NCBI RefSeq assembly: GCF_034718895.1
Contig: NZ_JAYERP010000001.1
Coordinates: 1 to 64,000, forward strand
Reading direction: 5' to 3'
DNA: 64,000 nucleotides
Source of the DNA: Paenibacillus phoenicis
GTDB taxonomy: Bacteria; Bacillota; Bacilli; Paenibacillales; Paenibacillaceae
Below are positions 41,976-51,108 of this stretch, piece by piece. The notes beneath the pieces were generated by a model, which saw only the letters and a list, made by a program, of their open reading frames with translations, ran no database searches and was not told where the DNA came from. Positions within the stretch are counted from its first letter, which is position 1. Each line of letters starts with the position of its first letter. The translations under genes and the position numbers were made by a program.

Positions 41976-44900
41976 TTGAGCAAGAAAGTCGTTGCAGGAA
42001 TCTTAAGCTTCCTCCTGGCATTTACGCTGCTTCTGCCGATGGCAGGAGCCGAAGGCGACGCTTTGGCGGGAGCCGATGCAAGGAGGGACGGCGTTCCCCG
42101 GTTGAATCAGGACGCCGTGACGCAGGAAGCGCTGCGTAAGCAAGTATCGGACGTTCAGCTGAAAGGCAGAGAGCAACGGGAGGTTTTGGGTCAAGCCTCT
42201 CCCGCAGGCAATAAGTTGCAGCTGGAACGCCAGGACGCCGAAGCGGCCGCGGTTCAACCGCAAAACTTCGTTCCGCTTACGGACGGCAGCGAGTTAACGA
42301 CGGTCATCGTCGAGCTGCAGGAAGCGCCGTTAAAGGTGTTTGAGGCTACGCAGAGCAAAATGAAAACAAGCCATTCGCTGAGCTCCCACAGAAAGGCGAT
42401 CGATTTGCAGCAGCAAACGTTCAAGACGCAAGCGGTTGGTAAACTGAAGGCCAAAATTAAACGCGAGTACGAAAATATTTTTAACGGGTATTCGCTGACC
42501 CTTCCGGCCAATGAGATCGAAAATCTGCTCAAGCTTCCGGGAGTGAAGGCCGTTTATCCTAACGAAACGGTCTATGCCACGGAGGAGGAAGAGACTCCGA
42601 CTGCGCCGCTGGACAGCGTGTCGTTTATCGGCAGCGGTGACTTCTGGGCCGAAGGAAACGAAGGCCAGGGGATTAAAGTTGGGGTCATCGATACCGGTGT
42701 GGCGAAGGACCATCCCGATTTGGCGGATGCGGTTCCGGATGGGTATTGGGGTTATGACTTTGTGAACGATGATTCCGAGCCCTACGAAACAACGAAGCAG
42801 GATTATTTGGATGCACATGCCCAGAATCCGTCGCTGCCTGAGTTTGATGAAAACGGCAGAGCTTACTATACTTCGCACGGCAGCCACGTCTCGGGAATCG
42901 TAGCCGGTCGTGGCGTTGGCACGGATGAACTGGCAGGGACCAAAGGGGTCGCACCAGAAGCGGAAATTTACGCTTATAAGGTGTTAGGTCCATACGGCAG
43001 CGGTACGACGGAGGATGTGATCGCCGGTATCGAGCGTGCAGTCGTGGATGGCATGGATGTCATCAATCTGTCGCTGGGCTCCAACACCAATAACCAGCGC
43101 TCCGCCGACTCGATTGCGGTCAACAATGCGATGAAAGCCGGCGTTGTGGCCGTGGTATCCAGCGGCAACTCCGGACCGGGGGCTGCGACGGTGACCGATC
43201 CGGGCAGTTCGGAGCTGGCGATTACGGTTGGCGCATCCAAGCCGCCGCTCGTCACGCCGATTATGCGGATTCCGGCGATGGGCGGAGAAGGCTTCTTTAT
43301 GGATACGTTTGATAAGTCCGCCGGGATCGAGGATTTAACCGAGTCTTACCCGTTGGTGGATGTTGGACTCGGGAAAGCAGCGGATTATGCGGGTAAGGAC
43401 TTGAACGGAAAAATCGCCTTTATCAAACGCGGTGAGATTTCCTTCGCGGAAAAAGCGCTCAACGCCCAAGCCGCGGGTGCGGCCGCCGCGATTGTGTTCA
43501 ACAACGTGCCGGAAGCTTTGGAAAGCGGGACGTTGGGGGACGCAGATGTTCAAATCCCGGTTTACGCTCTTTCTGGAGCGTATGGGGGACGAATTCGGGA
43601 GGCTTTGAAGGAACAGGAGCTGTCTGCTGAATTCAGTACAACGATAGAAGAAGATATTATGGCGGGCTTTAGCTCGCGTGGACCAGCCAAACCGGGGTAT
43701 GACCTCAAACCGGACATTTCCGCACCAGGGATGAGCGTTCGCTCCAGCGTGCCGGATTATGAAGGCTGGTATGCCGCTCAAAACGGCACCAGTATGGCCG
43801 CGCCGCACATTGCAGGTGCAGCAGCCCTCGTGCTGCAAAAATATCCAAACCTGACGCCTTATGAAGTAAAGTCCTTATTGATGAATAATACCGTGAAACT
43901 CAGCGATCGGAACGGTGACCGCTATACCCACATGGATCAAGGGGCCGGTCGGGTCGCGCTGGATCAGGTTCTGGAGGCCAAAGCGGTAGCGATGGCAGAG
44001 GATTCGACGCCTTATGTGGATGGGGATCTCCCGGAAACTTTTTATACGGGCAGCCTGTCGTTTGGATATGTTGGCAACGGCTTTTCTGCCAAACAACATG
44101 TGATCGTGAAGGACATCGTCGGGGAGTCCTCGACCTACACGGTCAGTTCGCATTGGTATGGCAATGCATCGATTGACCTAACCTTGTCTGCGGCAGAGGT
44201 TGCGGTCAGCGCTGGCGGGGAAACCAGCTTCGACGTCGAAGTTGTCGTGCCGGAAGAAGCCGCCAACCAACGGTATGAAGGTGAAGTGATCCTGACCGAA
44301 ACGGCAACCGGGCATGTGATTAACCTGCCGGTATCGGTCTACGTTGGTGATACGCCGCAGGTGGATGTGGTGACGGATGTAGATCTGTCCAGCAACCCGA
44401 TTTCGCCGAATAACGATGGACTTTATGATACTACAGACATCTCATTCACGGTGAATGAATATACCGATTACTTCTCGCTGGAAGTCCATGATCTGAACGG
44501 AAATTGGCAGGGCGTGGTCTTTGAAACCGATCAAGGCATTGATCCCGGCAGCTATACTTTGAGAGGTTGGGACGGAAGTGTTTTTGATGAAAATTACGAC
44601 GAAGTGTTACTTCCCGATGGCGGATACCTGCTGATCCCTTATACTGGAACATCCTTGTTTGACTCCGTTCCTTCGGAAGACTCTGCTTATGTATTCTTCG
44701 TCGATACGACGGCACCGGTATCCCATCTTAGTGAACCGCCATTGACAGTGAAGAGCTCTGGTCAAACGGGAGTCATCTCCGGCGAAGTGACGGAGGATAT
44801 GCTGATTAATTATCTCGTGAACTTCGGCGGGCTGGATATGGAGCTTGTGATTGGTGTCGAGGCGTGGTTTGCAGATCCAGAGGGCAATGTAGATTATCGG

Positions 44901-46982
44901 TTTGGCACTATTGATAACCAAGGGAATTTCAAAATTGAGGTTCCCGTATATCCTGGCGACAACGAATATGAAGTGTACATCTATGACTTGGCCGGGAATG
45001 GGTTCTGGGATCCGGCACATGTGTTTAGCTACAACCACGCTACAGAACCGGAATTGATCGTTAACACTGAAAATCTGACGCTGCAAGCAGGAGATACCGA
45101 ACAACTCACCGTAACGTATAAAGCGGCAAACGGTGAGGAGAGCGACGTCACAGTAGCAGCAGAATATTCCGTAGCTGACTCGACTATCGCGACAGTTGAC
45201 CAAGGCGTCGTAACCGGGGTAGCAGAAGGAACGACCACGATTGAAGTTGCGTACGAAGGAATCTCGAAGACCGTTAATGTAACCGTAACCGCTGAAGGCA
45301 ATGAAGAACAACCAGAGCTGCGGGTGAATCCGGAGAGCTTGGATCTTCAAGTAGATGAAGTTCAAGCGCTCACCGTAACGTATAAAGCGGCAAACGGTGA
45401 GGAGAGTGACGTCACAGCAGCAGCGGAATATACCGTGGCGGACTCCACGATCGCGACTGTCGATCAAGGTATCGTGACCGGGGTAGCGGAAGGAACGACA
45501 ACGATTGAGGTTGTGCACGAAGGTCTCTCCCAAACTGTTCATGTGACTGTTACTGCTGAAGGCGGCGAAGAACCAGAACCAGGGGAACCTTCGCTGATCG
45601 TTACACCACCTTCTCTGACTCTGAAAGTTGGAAAAAGCAACCAGTTAGCAGTGACTTATCGGGATGCGGATGGCAATGAAACCTCTGTGACAGATGCGGT
45701 ATACGTATCGAGAGATCCGCTGATTGCTGCCGTTTCAAGTACGGGACTGGTTACGGCCTTGAAAGCAGGCTCTACCACGATCGACGTGACTTCCCAAGGT
45801 TTGTCGAAGTCCGTCCAGGTCACAGTCACCCCAGCTGACCCGCCTAACAATGGCGGCGGAGGCAATGGCGGAGGTAATGGCGGCGGCAACGGTGGCGGAG
45901 GCGGATCCAGCAGCGGCGGTTCCACTTCTACGCCAACCACGACACCAACAACGACGCCAACTAAACCAGCAATACCTAAGGATGCCGTAGCCATCAAGGC
46001 AGGCGAACCAACGGTGGTGAAGCTGCCAAATGGGTTTACGTTAACGATTCCGGAAGGCGCGATCACTTCCCCGGATGCCGCTTATGTCCAAGTCACGCCG
46101 GCAACCGAGGAAGAAACGAAGAAGCTGCTGGAAGGATTGAAGCTGCCAGCAGAAGTTCAACCGTTTGGAATCTATTATGATATCAACATTTTAGCGAAAG
46201 ACGGGAAAGCGCTGGAAAATATCCAGCTCAGCAAGCCAGCCGAAGCCGCAATCCCGCTGACGGCATTGAATCCTGGAGCAATCCATGGCGGGAAGATCAG
46301 CCTGTTCAAGCTGGGGGACAACGGAGAATTAACTCAATTCTTCGGACGATTGAAGGACGGTAAAGTGGTTGCGAACCTGTACGGCTCTAGCCGTTACATC
46401 TATCTGGCCAAGAACGTCACCTTTGCTGATGCCACCCCAGCGAAGTTCGCTTGGGCGGTGGATGCGATCGAAATTCTGGCATCGAAAGACATTCTCGCTG
46501 GATCCATCGACGGTAACTTCCATCCGACATCGCAAGTCACTCGGGCGGAATTCGTATCCATGCTGGTTCGGGCACTGGAATTGAAGGCTGATCCAAACGC
46601 AGCTAGCCAGATTTCCTTCCTTGACGTTCCTGCAGGAAGCTGGTACGAGGAGGCCGTGAAGATTGCGACATCCAAGGGGCTGATCAGCGGTTATTCCAAC
46701 GGTACTTTTGCGCCGGACCAACCGATTACTCGCGGTGAAATCGCAATGGTTTTGGCGAAGGCGCTGGAGGTCCTGGGCCAATCCGCAGGGGAAGGCGGAG
46801 CGAATCACAGCTTTGCCGATCAAGCTCGCATTCCAGCTTGGGCCGCCGAGGCGGTAGCCAAAGTCACGAGCCTTGGCATCATGAACGGCAAGGCGGGGAA
46901 CCGCTTCGAGGCCGAATCGCCAACGACCCGAGCTGAGGCAGCCGTCGTGGTGTACCGCATCTTCAAAGATTTTACCAAATAA
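41976..46982 (+). CDS. Large SLH-anchored subtilisin-type protease with Ig-like domains
   Basis: TTG 41976 is chosen because GAGGGAGATG precedes it and the signal peptide begins right there (SKKVVAGILSFLLAFTLLLPMAG). The 1668-residue exported protein has, in order: an I9-type propeptide, an S8 catalytic domain with Asp239 (GVIDTGVAKDHPDL), His301 (HGSHVSGIVAG) and Ser606 (NGTSMAAPHIAG), with a PA domain between His and Ser (about 455-560), an Fn3-like domain, a FlgD/Ig-like domain (near 800-900), three Big_2 domains (about 1028-1285), a Gly-rich then Thr/Pro linker, a ZU5-like domain, and three SLH repeats at the end. It resembles Vpr/lactocepin-type proteases fixed to the S-layer. It probably digests proteins at the cell surface. 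Monocistronic. Confidence 0.93.
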   Translation: MSKKVVAGILSFLLAFTLLLPMAGAEGDALAGADARRDGVPRLNQDAVTQEALRKQVSDVQLKGREQREVLGQASPAGNKLQLERQDAEAAAVQPQNFVPLTDGSELTTVIVELQEAPLKVFEATQSKMKTSHSLSSHRKAIDLQQQTFKTQAVGKLKAKIKREYENIFNGYSLTLPANEIENLLKLPGVKAVYPNETVYATEEEETPTAPLDSVSFIGSGDFWAEGNEGQGIKVGVIDTGVAKDHPDLADAVPDGYWGYDFVNDDSEPYETTKQDYLDAHAQNPSLPEFDENGRAYYTSHGSHVSGIVAGRGVGTDELAGTKGVAPEAEIYAYKVLGPYGSGTTEDVIAGIERAVVDGMDVINLSLGSNTNNQRSADSIAVNNAMKAGVVAVVSSGNSGPGAATVTDPGSSELAITVGASKPPLVTPIMRIPAMGGEGFFMDTFDKSAGIEDLTESYPLVDVGLGKAADYAGKDLNGKIAFIKRGEISFAEKALNAQAAGAAAAIVFNNVPEALESGTLGDADVQIPVYALSGAYGGRIREALKEQELSAEFSTTIEEDIMAGFSSRGPAKPGYDLKPDISAPGMSVRSSVPDYEGWYAAQNGTSMAAPHIAGAAALVLQKYPNLTPYEVKSLLMNNTVKLSDRNGDRYTHMDQGAGRVALDQVLEAKAVAMAEDSTPYVDGDLPETFYTGSLSFGYVGNGFSAKQHVIVKDIVGESSTYTVSSHWYGNASIDLTLSAAEVAVSAGGETSFDVEVVVPEEAANQRYEGEVILTETATGHVINLPVSVYVGDTPQVDVVTDVDLSSNPISPNNDGLYDTTDISFTVNEYTDYFSLEVHDLNGNWQGVVFETDQGIDPGSYTLRGWDGSVFDENYDEVLLPDGGYLLIPYTGTSLFDSVPSEDSAYVFFVDTTAPVSHLSEPPLTVKSSGQTGVISGEVTEDMLINYLVNFGGLDMELVIGVEAWFADPEGNVDYRFGTIDNQGNFKIEVPVYPGDNEYEVYIYDLAGNGFWDPAHVFSYNHATEPELIVNTENLTLQAGDTEQLTVTYKAANGEESDVTVAAEYSVADSTIATVDQGVVTGVAEGTTTIEVAYEGISKTVNVTVTAEGNEEQPELRVNPESLDLQVDEVQALTVTYKAANGEESDVTAAAEYTVADSTIATVDQGIVTGVAEGTTTIEVVHEGLSQTVHVTVTAEGGEEPEPGEPSLIVTPPSLTLKVGKSNQLAVTYRDADGNETSVTDAVYVSRDPLIAAVSSTGLVTALKAGSTTIDVTSQGLSKSVQVTVTPADPPNNGGGGNGGGNGGGNGGGGGSSSGGSTSTPTTTPTTTPTKPAIPKDAVAIKAGEPTVVKLPNGFTLTIPEGAITSPDAAYVQVTPATEEETKKLLEGLKLPAEVQPFGIYYDINILAKDGKALENIQLSKPAEAAIPLTALNPGAIHGGKISLFKLGDNGELTQFFGRLKDGKVVANLYGSSRYIYLAKNVTFADATPAKFAWAVDAIEILASKDILAGSIDGNFHPTSQVTRAEFVSMLVRALELKADPNAASQISFLDVPAGSWYEEAVKIATSKGLISGYSNGTFAPDQPITRGEIAMVLAKALEVLGQSAGEGGANHSFADQARIPAWAAEAVAKVTSLGIMNGKAGNRFEAESPTTRAEAAVVVYRIFKDFTK
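45105..45514 (+). repeat. Near-identical tandem Big_2 domain coding repeats in the protease
   Basis: Two copies at about 45105-45250 and 45369-45514 are offset by 264 bases (88 codons). They share long identical stretches such as CTCACCGTAACGTATAAAGC and GGCAAACGGTGAGGAGAG. The third Big_2 unit (about 45595-45830) is clearly older in sequence. This points to recent duplication of one domain inside the gene. Confidence 0.9.
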
Positions 46983-46994
46983 GATTTGAACGTT

Positions 46995-47030
46995 CCGCCG
47001 TCGGTGCGCATGATGCCGGCGGCGGTTTTC
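46995..47030 (+). terminator. Terminator after the protease gene
   Basis: CCGCCG (46995-47000) pairs with CGGCGG (47020-47025), with additional GG/CC pairing inside, followed by TTTTC. It lies 13 bases after the stop. Confidence 0.75.
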
Positions 47031-47075
47031 ATATACATGAGGTAAGGTTCGATCTCACCGAAGGAGCGTGGACAA

Positions 47076-47423
47076 GTGGAACAGAAAGTACGTCGTTATC
47101 ATGAACTAAAACAGCTGCAGAAAGAAACGGAGCAAGAGCTGGCCGCATTACGTGGCGAAATTTTAGAACATTTTCAGGAACAAGGCATTTCGGAGCTGGA
47201 CGTGGGGGAATACCGGGTTAGAACCATCCGCCAGGAACGGAAGGAGTACGATGATCGTAAGCTTTACGAAGCGCTTCCCGATCCTGGCGTGTGGCGTTTG
47301 GTTTCCAAAGCGGACGCCCAGAAGATCGCCGGACTCGTGAAGCTGAACGTAATCCCCGAGGAAAAGCTGGAAGGAACGTTCTCCATCAAACAAGTCACGC
47401 TGGTGCAGGTGGACAAGAAGTAG
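47076..47423 (+). CDS. Hypothetical protein with N-terminal coiled coil
   Basis: GTG 47076 with AAGGAGCG upstream gives a 115-residue protein. Residues 1-35 are a charged helix likely to form a coiled coil (HELKQLQKETEQELAALRGEIL). A compact part follows: ISELDVGEYRVRTIRQERKEYDDRKLYEALPDPGVWRLVSKADAQKI, then IPEEKLEGTFSIKQVTLVQVDKK. The layout, a coiled coil then a small domain with a Y-x-V-x-x-x-x-x-E-R-K-x-Y-D pattern, recalls small phage-derived proteins that modulate nucleases, but I cannot name a family. No membrane segment or cysteine. It lies between the protease terminator and a convergent AraC-type gene. Confidence 0.72.
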   Translation: MEQKVRRYHELKQLQKETEQELAALRGEILEHFQEQGISELDVGEYRVRTIRQERKEYDDRKLYEALPDPGVWRLVSKADAQKIAGLVKLNVIPEEKLEGTFSIKQVTLVQVDKK

Positions 47424-47439
47424 CGACGCAAAGCCGGAA

Positions 47440-48324
47440 TTAGTCCGGCCGCCGCGTTGCCCCAGGACTGGCTGTCGACACAGGGATGGCTTGGCGATTC
47501 CGGCGCAAATCCAGCGGCGCTTGGTGGTACCATTTTTTGAATTGATGATAAAAATGGCTGACGTTCTCGAACCCGCACTCCAGGGCGATTTCCACCACGC
47601 GCAGCTCCGTCGTCAGCAGCAGGTTGCGGGCTGCGCTCAGCTTCAGCTGGTTCAAATATTCCGTTGGCGTCTGCTGCAGATATCGGCGGAAGGCGCGGTT
47701 CACGTGGCCGATGCTTCTTCCGGACAATTCATACAAGGCGGGAAGCCCGCGGTGGAGATTTTCTTTCAGCTGCATTTTGCTGAGTGCATGCTCCAGCCAT
47801 AATGGAATCTCCTCCTGCTTGACCGGATTCGGGTTAAAAAAGTAACGGGTTAGCAGGTCGATCAGTCCGCTTTTGAGGACGAGGCGGGCCTTCTGTTTGT
47901 CGATGGAGGACAACAGCTTGATGCGTTCGAATAAGGCGACGAATTCGCCAACTTCGGTTGGCGACAGCAGGGCCACCTGGGGCAGATGCGATTGCAGCAG
48001 CCGCTCGGCGATCTCTTCCTCCCCCAAAAAAGCCATCGCTTCGTCCATCAAGCTATGCCGGCAGGGAACATTGTAAAACCGGCAGTCCTCCTCCCCGTTC
48101 TGCTCGTATCGATGGATATCCTCCGGCCGGATGAAGACCAGGCAACCCGCCTGTAGCAATTGGGTCTCCCCATTCACAACATGGCGGCAGCTCCCTGCTT
48201 CAATTACGAAAAATTCATAGAAATCATGGGTATGCTCCGGCGAAACCTGAGACAAGGCCTCCACCCGAAACGGGTTGACCGGCACCTCCGGATCAATGTA
48301 GTTTTCCTCGGTATATTTCAGCAT
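47440..48324 (-). CDS. AraC-family regulator, divergent from beta-mannosidase
   Basis: The start at 48324 has GGAGAGGTG upstream; a longer open frame exists but lacks such a site. The 294-residue protein has an N-terminal cupin-like sensing domain (HTHDFYEFFVIEAGSCRHVVNGETQLLQAGCLVFIRPEDIHRYEQ) and a C-terminal pair of AraC helix-turn-helix motifs (LSGRSIGHVNRAFRRYLQQTPTEYLNQLKLSAARNLLLTTELRVVEIALECGFENVSHFYHQFKKWYHQAPLDLRR). It is the obvious candidate to control the divergent beta-mannosidase gene, and possibly the fucosidase, in response to a sugar. Confidence 0.88.
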   Translation of the reverse strand: MLKYTEENYIDPEVPVNPFRVEALSQVSPEHTHDFYEFFVIEAGSCRHVVNGETQLLQAGCLVFIRPEDIHRYEQNGEEDCRFYNVPCRHSLMDEAMAFLGEEEIAERLLQSHLPQVALLSPTEVGEFVALFERIKLLSSIDKQKARLVLKSGLIDLLTRYFFNPNPVKQEEIPLWLEHALSKMQLKENLHRGLPALYELSGRSIGHVNRAFRRYLQQTPTEYLNQLKLSAARNLLLTTELRVVEIALECGFENVSHFYHQFKKWYHQAPLDLRRNRQAIPVSTASPGATRRPD

Positions 48325-48459
48325 GGAAGACACCTCTCCACAACAAGATGGTGTTAAAATAGCACATGACTTAGGTGAAGACAATACAAGAAAATATCCA
48401 GCCTCTTTAGTACAATCAAACCATGGTCAGGATAAAAAAGTACATGAGGAGGCAAAACA

Positions 48460-50955
48460 ATGCTGCTTGTCGACTTGGGCGGAGCTTGGCGGATGAAACG
48501 GCTGGACCAGACGGAATGGCTCCCGGGAACCGTGCCGGGTTCGGTTTATTATGATTTGTTGAATGCCGGACAAATGCCGGACCCGTATTACCGCGATCAG
48601 GAGTACGAGGTACTGGAGCTTTCGAAATACGATTATGAATATGAACGGACCTTTCAGGTGGACGAGCCCACGTTGGACCATGACCGGGTGGTGCTGCTTT
48701 GCGAGGGGTTGGATACCCTGGCTGAGGTGTACTTGAATGGGACGCTCATTCTGAACGCAGACAATATGCACCGGACGTACGAAGTTGACATCAAATCGCA
48801 GCTGATTCTCGGGGAAAATCACATTCACGTGATTTTGCGTTCGCCGGTTGAATACGTGCTGCGCAAGCAGGCGGAACGGCCGCTGATCGGCTGTGCTGAC
48901 GCCGTGCCGGGGATTTCCCATCTGCGTAAGGCGCATTCGATGTTCGGCTGGGATTGGGGGCCGCAGCTGCCAGACCTCGGGATCTGGAGGGACATGACCA
49001 TCCGCGGTTACGATCGTTCCCGGATCGAAGATGTGTACATCACGCAAACCCACGAGCCCGGCAAGGTCAGCTTGGATGTACGCGTGCGGACGGATAGCTG
49101 GGCGGAAGGGAACCGGGAGATCACGGTCCGCGTAACCAGTCCGTCGGGCCATGTGCTGGAAACCCAGGTTTTGGAGCAAAATGAGCAATCCACCGCTAGG
49201 GCAAATGGCACTCTCCGAGAGCGGCATATTCCGGTAGTGATCCTAAATCCGGAGCTGTGGTGGCCCAACGGGCTCGGCGAGCAGCCGCTATACGAAGTGG
49301 AGGTTGTGCTTAGCGAGCAAGGCCGGGAGCTGGACCGGCACGACCTGCGCATCGGCCTGCGCACCCTGACGGTGCTGCAGGAAGAAGACGAATGGGGCGA
49401 ATCGTTCCAGTTTGTCGTGAACGGGATTCCGTTCTTTTCCATGGGGGCGGATTATGTTCCTGAGGACAACATCTTTCCGCGGCGCAGCCGAGAGCGGACA
49501 GAACACCTGATCCGCAGCTGTGCTGAAGCCAACTTTAATACGATCCGCGTCTGGGGCGGGGGACATTATCCGGAGGATTATTTTTACGATTTATGTGATG
49601 AATACGGGATCGTGGTGTGGCAGGACCATATGTACGCGTGTGGCGTCTATGAGTTGACCGAGGAATTCAAGGCGAACATCACGCAGGAGACGATCGACAA
49701 TATGAAGCGGCTGCGCCATCACGCTTCGCTGGGGCTTTGGTGCGGGAACAACGAGCAGGAGATGGCCTGGGATGAGTGGAATTGGGCGGAGCAAACCTCG
49801 CTGCAACTGCAAGCGGACTACATCAAGATGTATGAGGTGCTGCTGCCGGAGATCGCGAAGGAAATCGATCCGAATACGTTCTACTGGCGGGCCTCGCCGT
49901 CCTCGAAGGGGAGCTTCGACAAGCCGAATGACGAAAATTACGGGGACATGCATTACTGGGATGTGTGGCACGGCAAGAAGCCTTTCACCGCCTACCGCAC
50001 CATCTACCCGCGTTACATGTCGGAGTTCGGGCTGCAGTCATTCCCGTCGCTGAAGACGGTGGAGACGTTTACGCTGCCGGAGGACCGGAATATTTTCTCT
50101 TATGTAATGGAATCTCACCAGAAAAACGGGACGGGGAACGAAAAAATCCTCTACTACATCGGGGAAACGTACCGTTATCCCAAGGATTTCTCGTCCCTGC
50201 TGTATGCCTCCCAGCTGGTTCAAGCCGAAGGCATGCGTTGCGGAGTCGAGCATTGGCGTCGCAACCGCGGCCGCTGCATGGGGGCATTGTACTGGCAGCT
50301 CAACGACATTTGGCCGGTAGCCTCTTGGTCGAGCATCGATTACTACGGCAGATGGAAGGCGCTGCAATATGAGGCCAAGCGCTTCTTTGCTCCCGTGTTG
50401 GCGTCGGCCTGCGAGGAAGGTACACGAGTCGCCTTGCACGTATCTAACGAAAGCAAGCAGACCGCGAAGGGCAAGCTGGTCTGGACGCTGCGGAATGCCT
50501 GCTCCGAAGTGCTTCGGCAGGGAGAACGGGCGGCGGAAGTCGCTCCGTTTACCAGCGTGGAGCTGGAGCAGCTTGATTTTGCCGGAGAGCTGGACACCAA
50601 AGCGAAGCTGCGGAGCACCTATCTCGAATATGCTTGGGAGGAAGACGGAGAGATCGTCAGCGGCGGCACGGTCCTGTTCGTCAAAGCGAAGCATTTCGAA
50701 TTCGCCAATCCGAACATCCAAGCCGTGATCACGGAGGCGGAAGACCGCTTTACGATCACGCTGACCGCAGAAGCGTATGCTCGGTTCGTAGAGCTGGATT
50801 TTACGGGGCTGGACGCCATCTTTAGCGACAATTATTTCGATTTGTCCGGCGGATCGAAGAAGACGGTCACCATCGCCAAATCGACTCTGAGCCGTCCGGC
50901 GGCATTAACCGAGCTGCAAGAGCGGCTCACGGTTCGCAGCGTGTTTGATATCTAA
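48460..50955 (+). CDS. Beta-mannosidase, glycoside hydrolase family 2
   Basis: The 831-residue enzyme has no signal peptide and should act inside the cell on short mannose-ended oligosaccharides. It shows the GH2 order: a jelly-roll sugar-binding domain (LGGAWRMKRLDQTEWLPGTVPGSVYYDLLNAGQMPDPYYRDQE), an Ig-like domain, then the barrel. The acid/base is Glu432 (WCGNNEQEMAWDEWNWAE) and the nucleophile Glu522 (RYMSEFGLQSFPS). GRCMGALYWQLNDIWPVASWSSIDYYGRWKALQYEAKRFFAP is typical of beta-mannosidases rather than beta-galactosidases. Length fits the family. GAGGAGGC precedes ATG 48460. Confidence 0.93.
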   Translation: MLLVDLGGAWRMKRLDQTEWLPGTVPGSVYYDLLNAGQMPDPYYRDQEYEVLELSKYDYEYERTFQVDEPTLDHDRVVLLCEGLDTLAEVYLNGTLILNADNMHRTYEVDIKSQLILGENHIHVILRSPVEYVLRKQAERPLIGCADAVPGISHLRKAHSMFGWDWGPQLPDLGIWRDMTIRGYDRSRIEDVYITQTHEPGKVSLDVRVRTDSWAEGNREITVRVTSPSGHVLETQVLEQNEQSTARANGTLRERHIPVVILNPELWWPNGLGEQPLYEVEVVLSEQGRELDRHDLRIGLRTLTVLQEEDEWGESFQFVVNGIPFFSMGADYVPEDNIFPRRSRERTEHLIRSCAEANFNTIRVWGGGHYPEDYFYDLCDEYGIVVWQDHMYACGVYELTEEFKANITQETIDNMKRLRHHASLGLWCGNNEQEMAWDEWNWAEQTSLQLQADYIKMYEVLLPEIAKEIDPNTFYWRASPSSKGSFDKPNDENYGDMHYWDVWHGKKPFTAYRTIYPRYMSEFGLQSFPSLKTVETFTLPEDRNIFSYVMESHQKNGTGNEKILYYIGETYRYPKDFSSLLYASQLVQAEGMRCGVEHWRRNRGRCMGALYWQLNDIWPVASWSSIDYYGRWKALQYEAKRFFAPVLASACEEGTRVALHVSNESKQTAKGKLVWTLRNACSEVLRQGERAAEVAPFTSVELEQLDFAGELDTKAKLRSTYLEYAWEEDGEIVSGGTVLFVKAKHFEFANPNIQAVITEAEDRFTITLTAEAYARFVELDFTGLDAIFSDNYFDLSGGSKKTVTIAKSTLSRPAALTELQERLTVRSVFDI

Positions 50956-50970
50956 ACCGCAGAAGATAAA

Positions 50971-51002
50971 CGGGGGTGTTCCTTAGGGGACCCCCCTTTT
51001 TA
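50971..51002 (+). terminator. Terminator after the beta-mannosidase gene
   Basis: GGGGGT (50972-50977) pairs with ACCCCC near 50990-50995, with TCC/GGG pairing inside, and a T run follows (50997-51001). It separates the mannosidase from the fucosidase, so the latter has its own promoter or depends on read-through. Confidence 0.8.
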
Positions 51003-51108
51003 AGCAGATGATCTTCAAAATGACATATCCGTCGTAAAAACAACATATTTACCCCTCATGCTGCAATCGCTTATCGTTAGGAGGAACAAGCATAGAGGGG
51101 GAATAGCG

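Noticed and set aside
44607..45542. 311-codon minus-strand frame inside the protease gene
   Set aside because: The repeated words in it come from the Big_2 coding repeats on the other strand.
51062..51075. cre-like sequence TGCAATCGCTTATC before the fucosidase
   Set aside because: It matches 11 of 14 consensus positions but fails at the third base and at both final positions (CA end), and no promoter could be placed relative to it.
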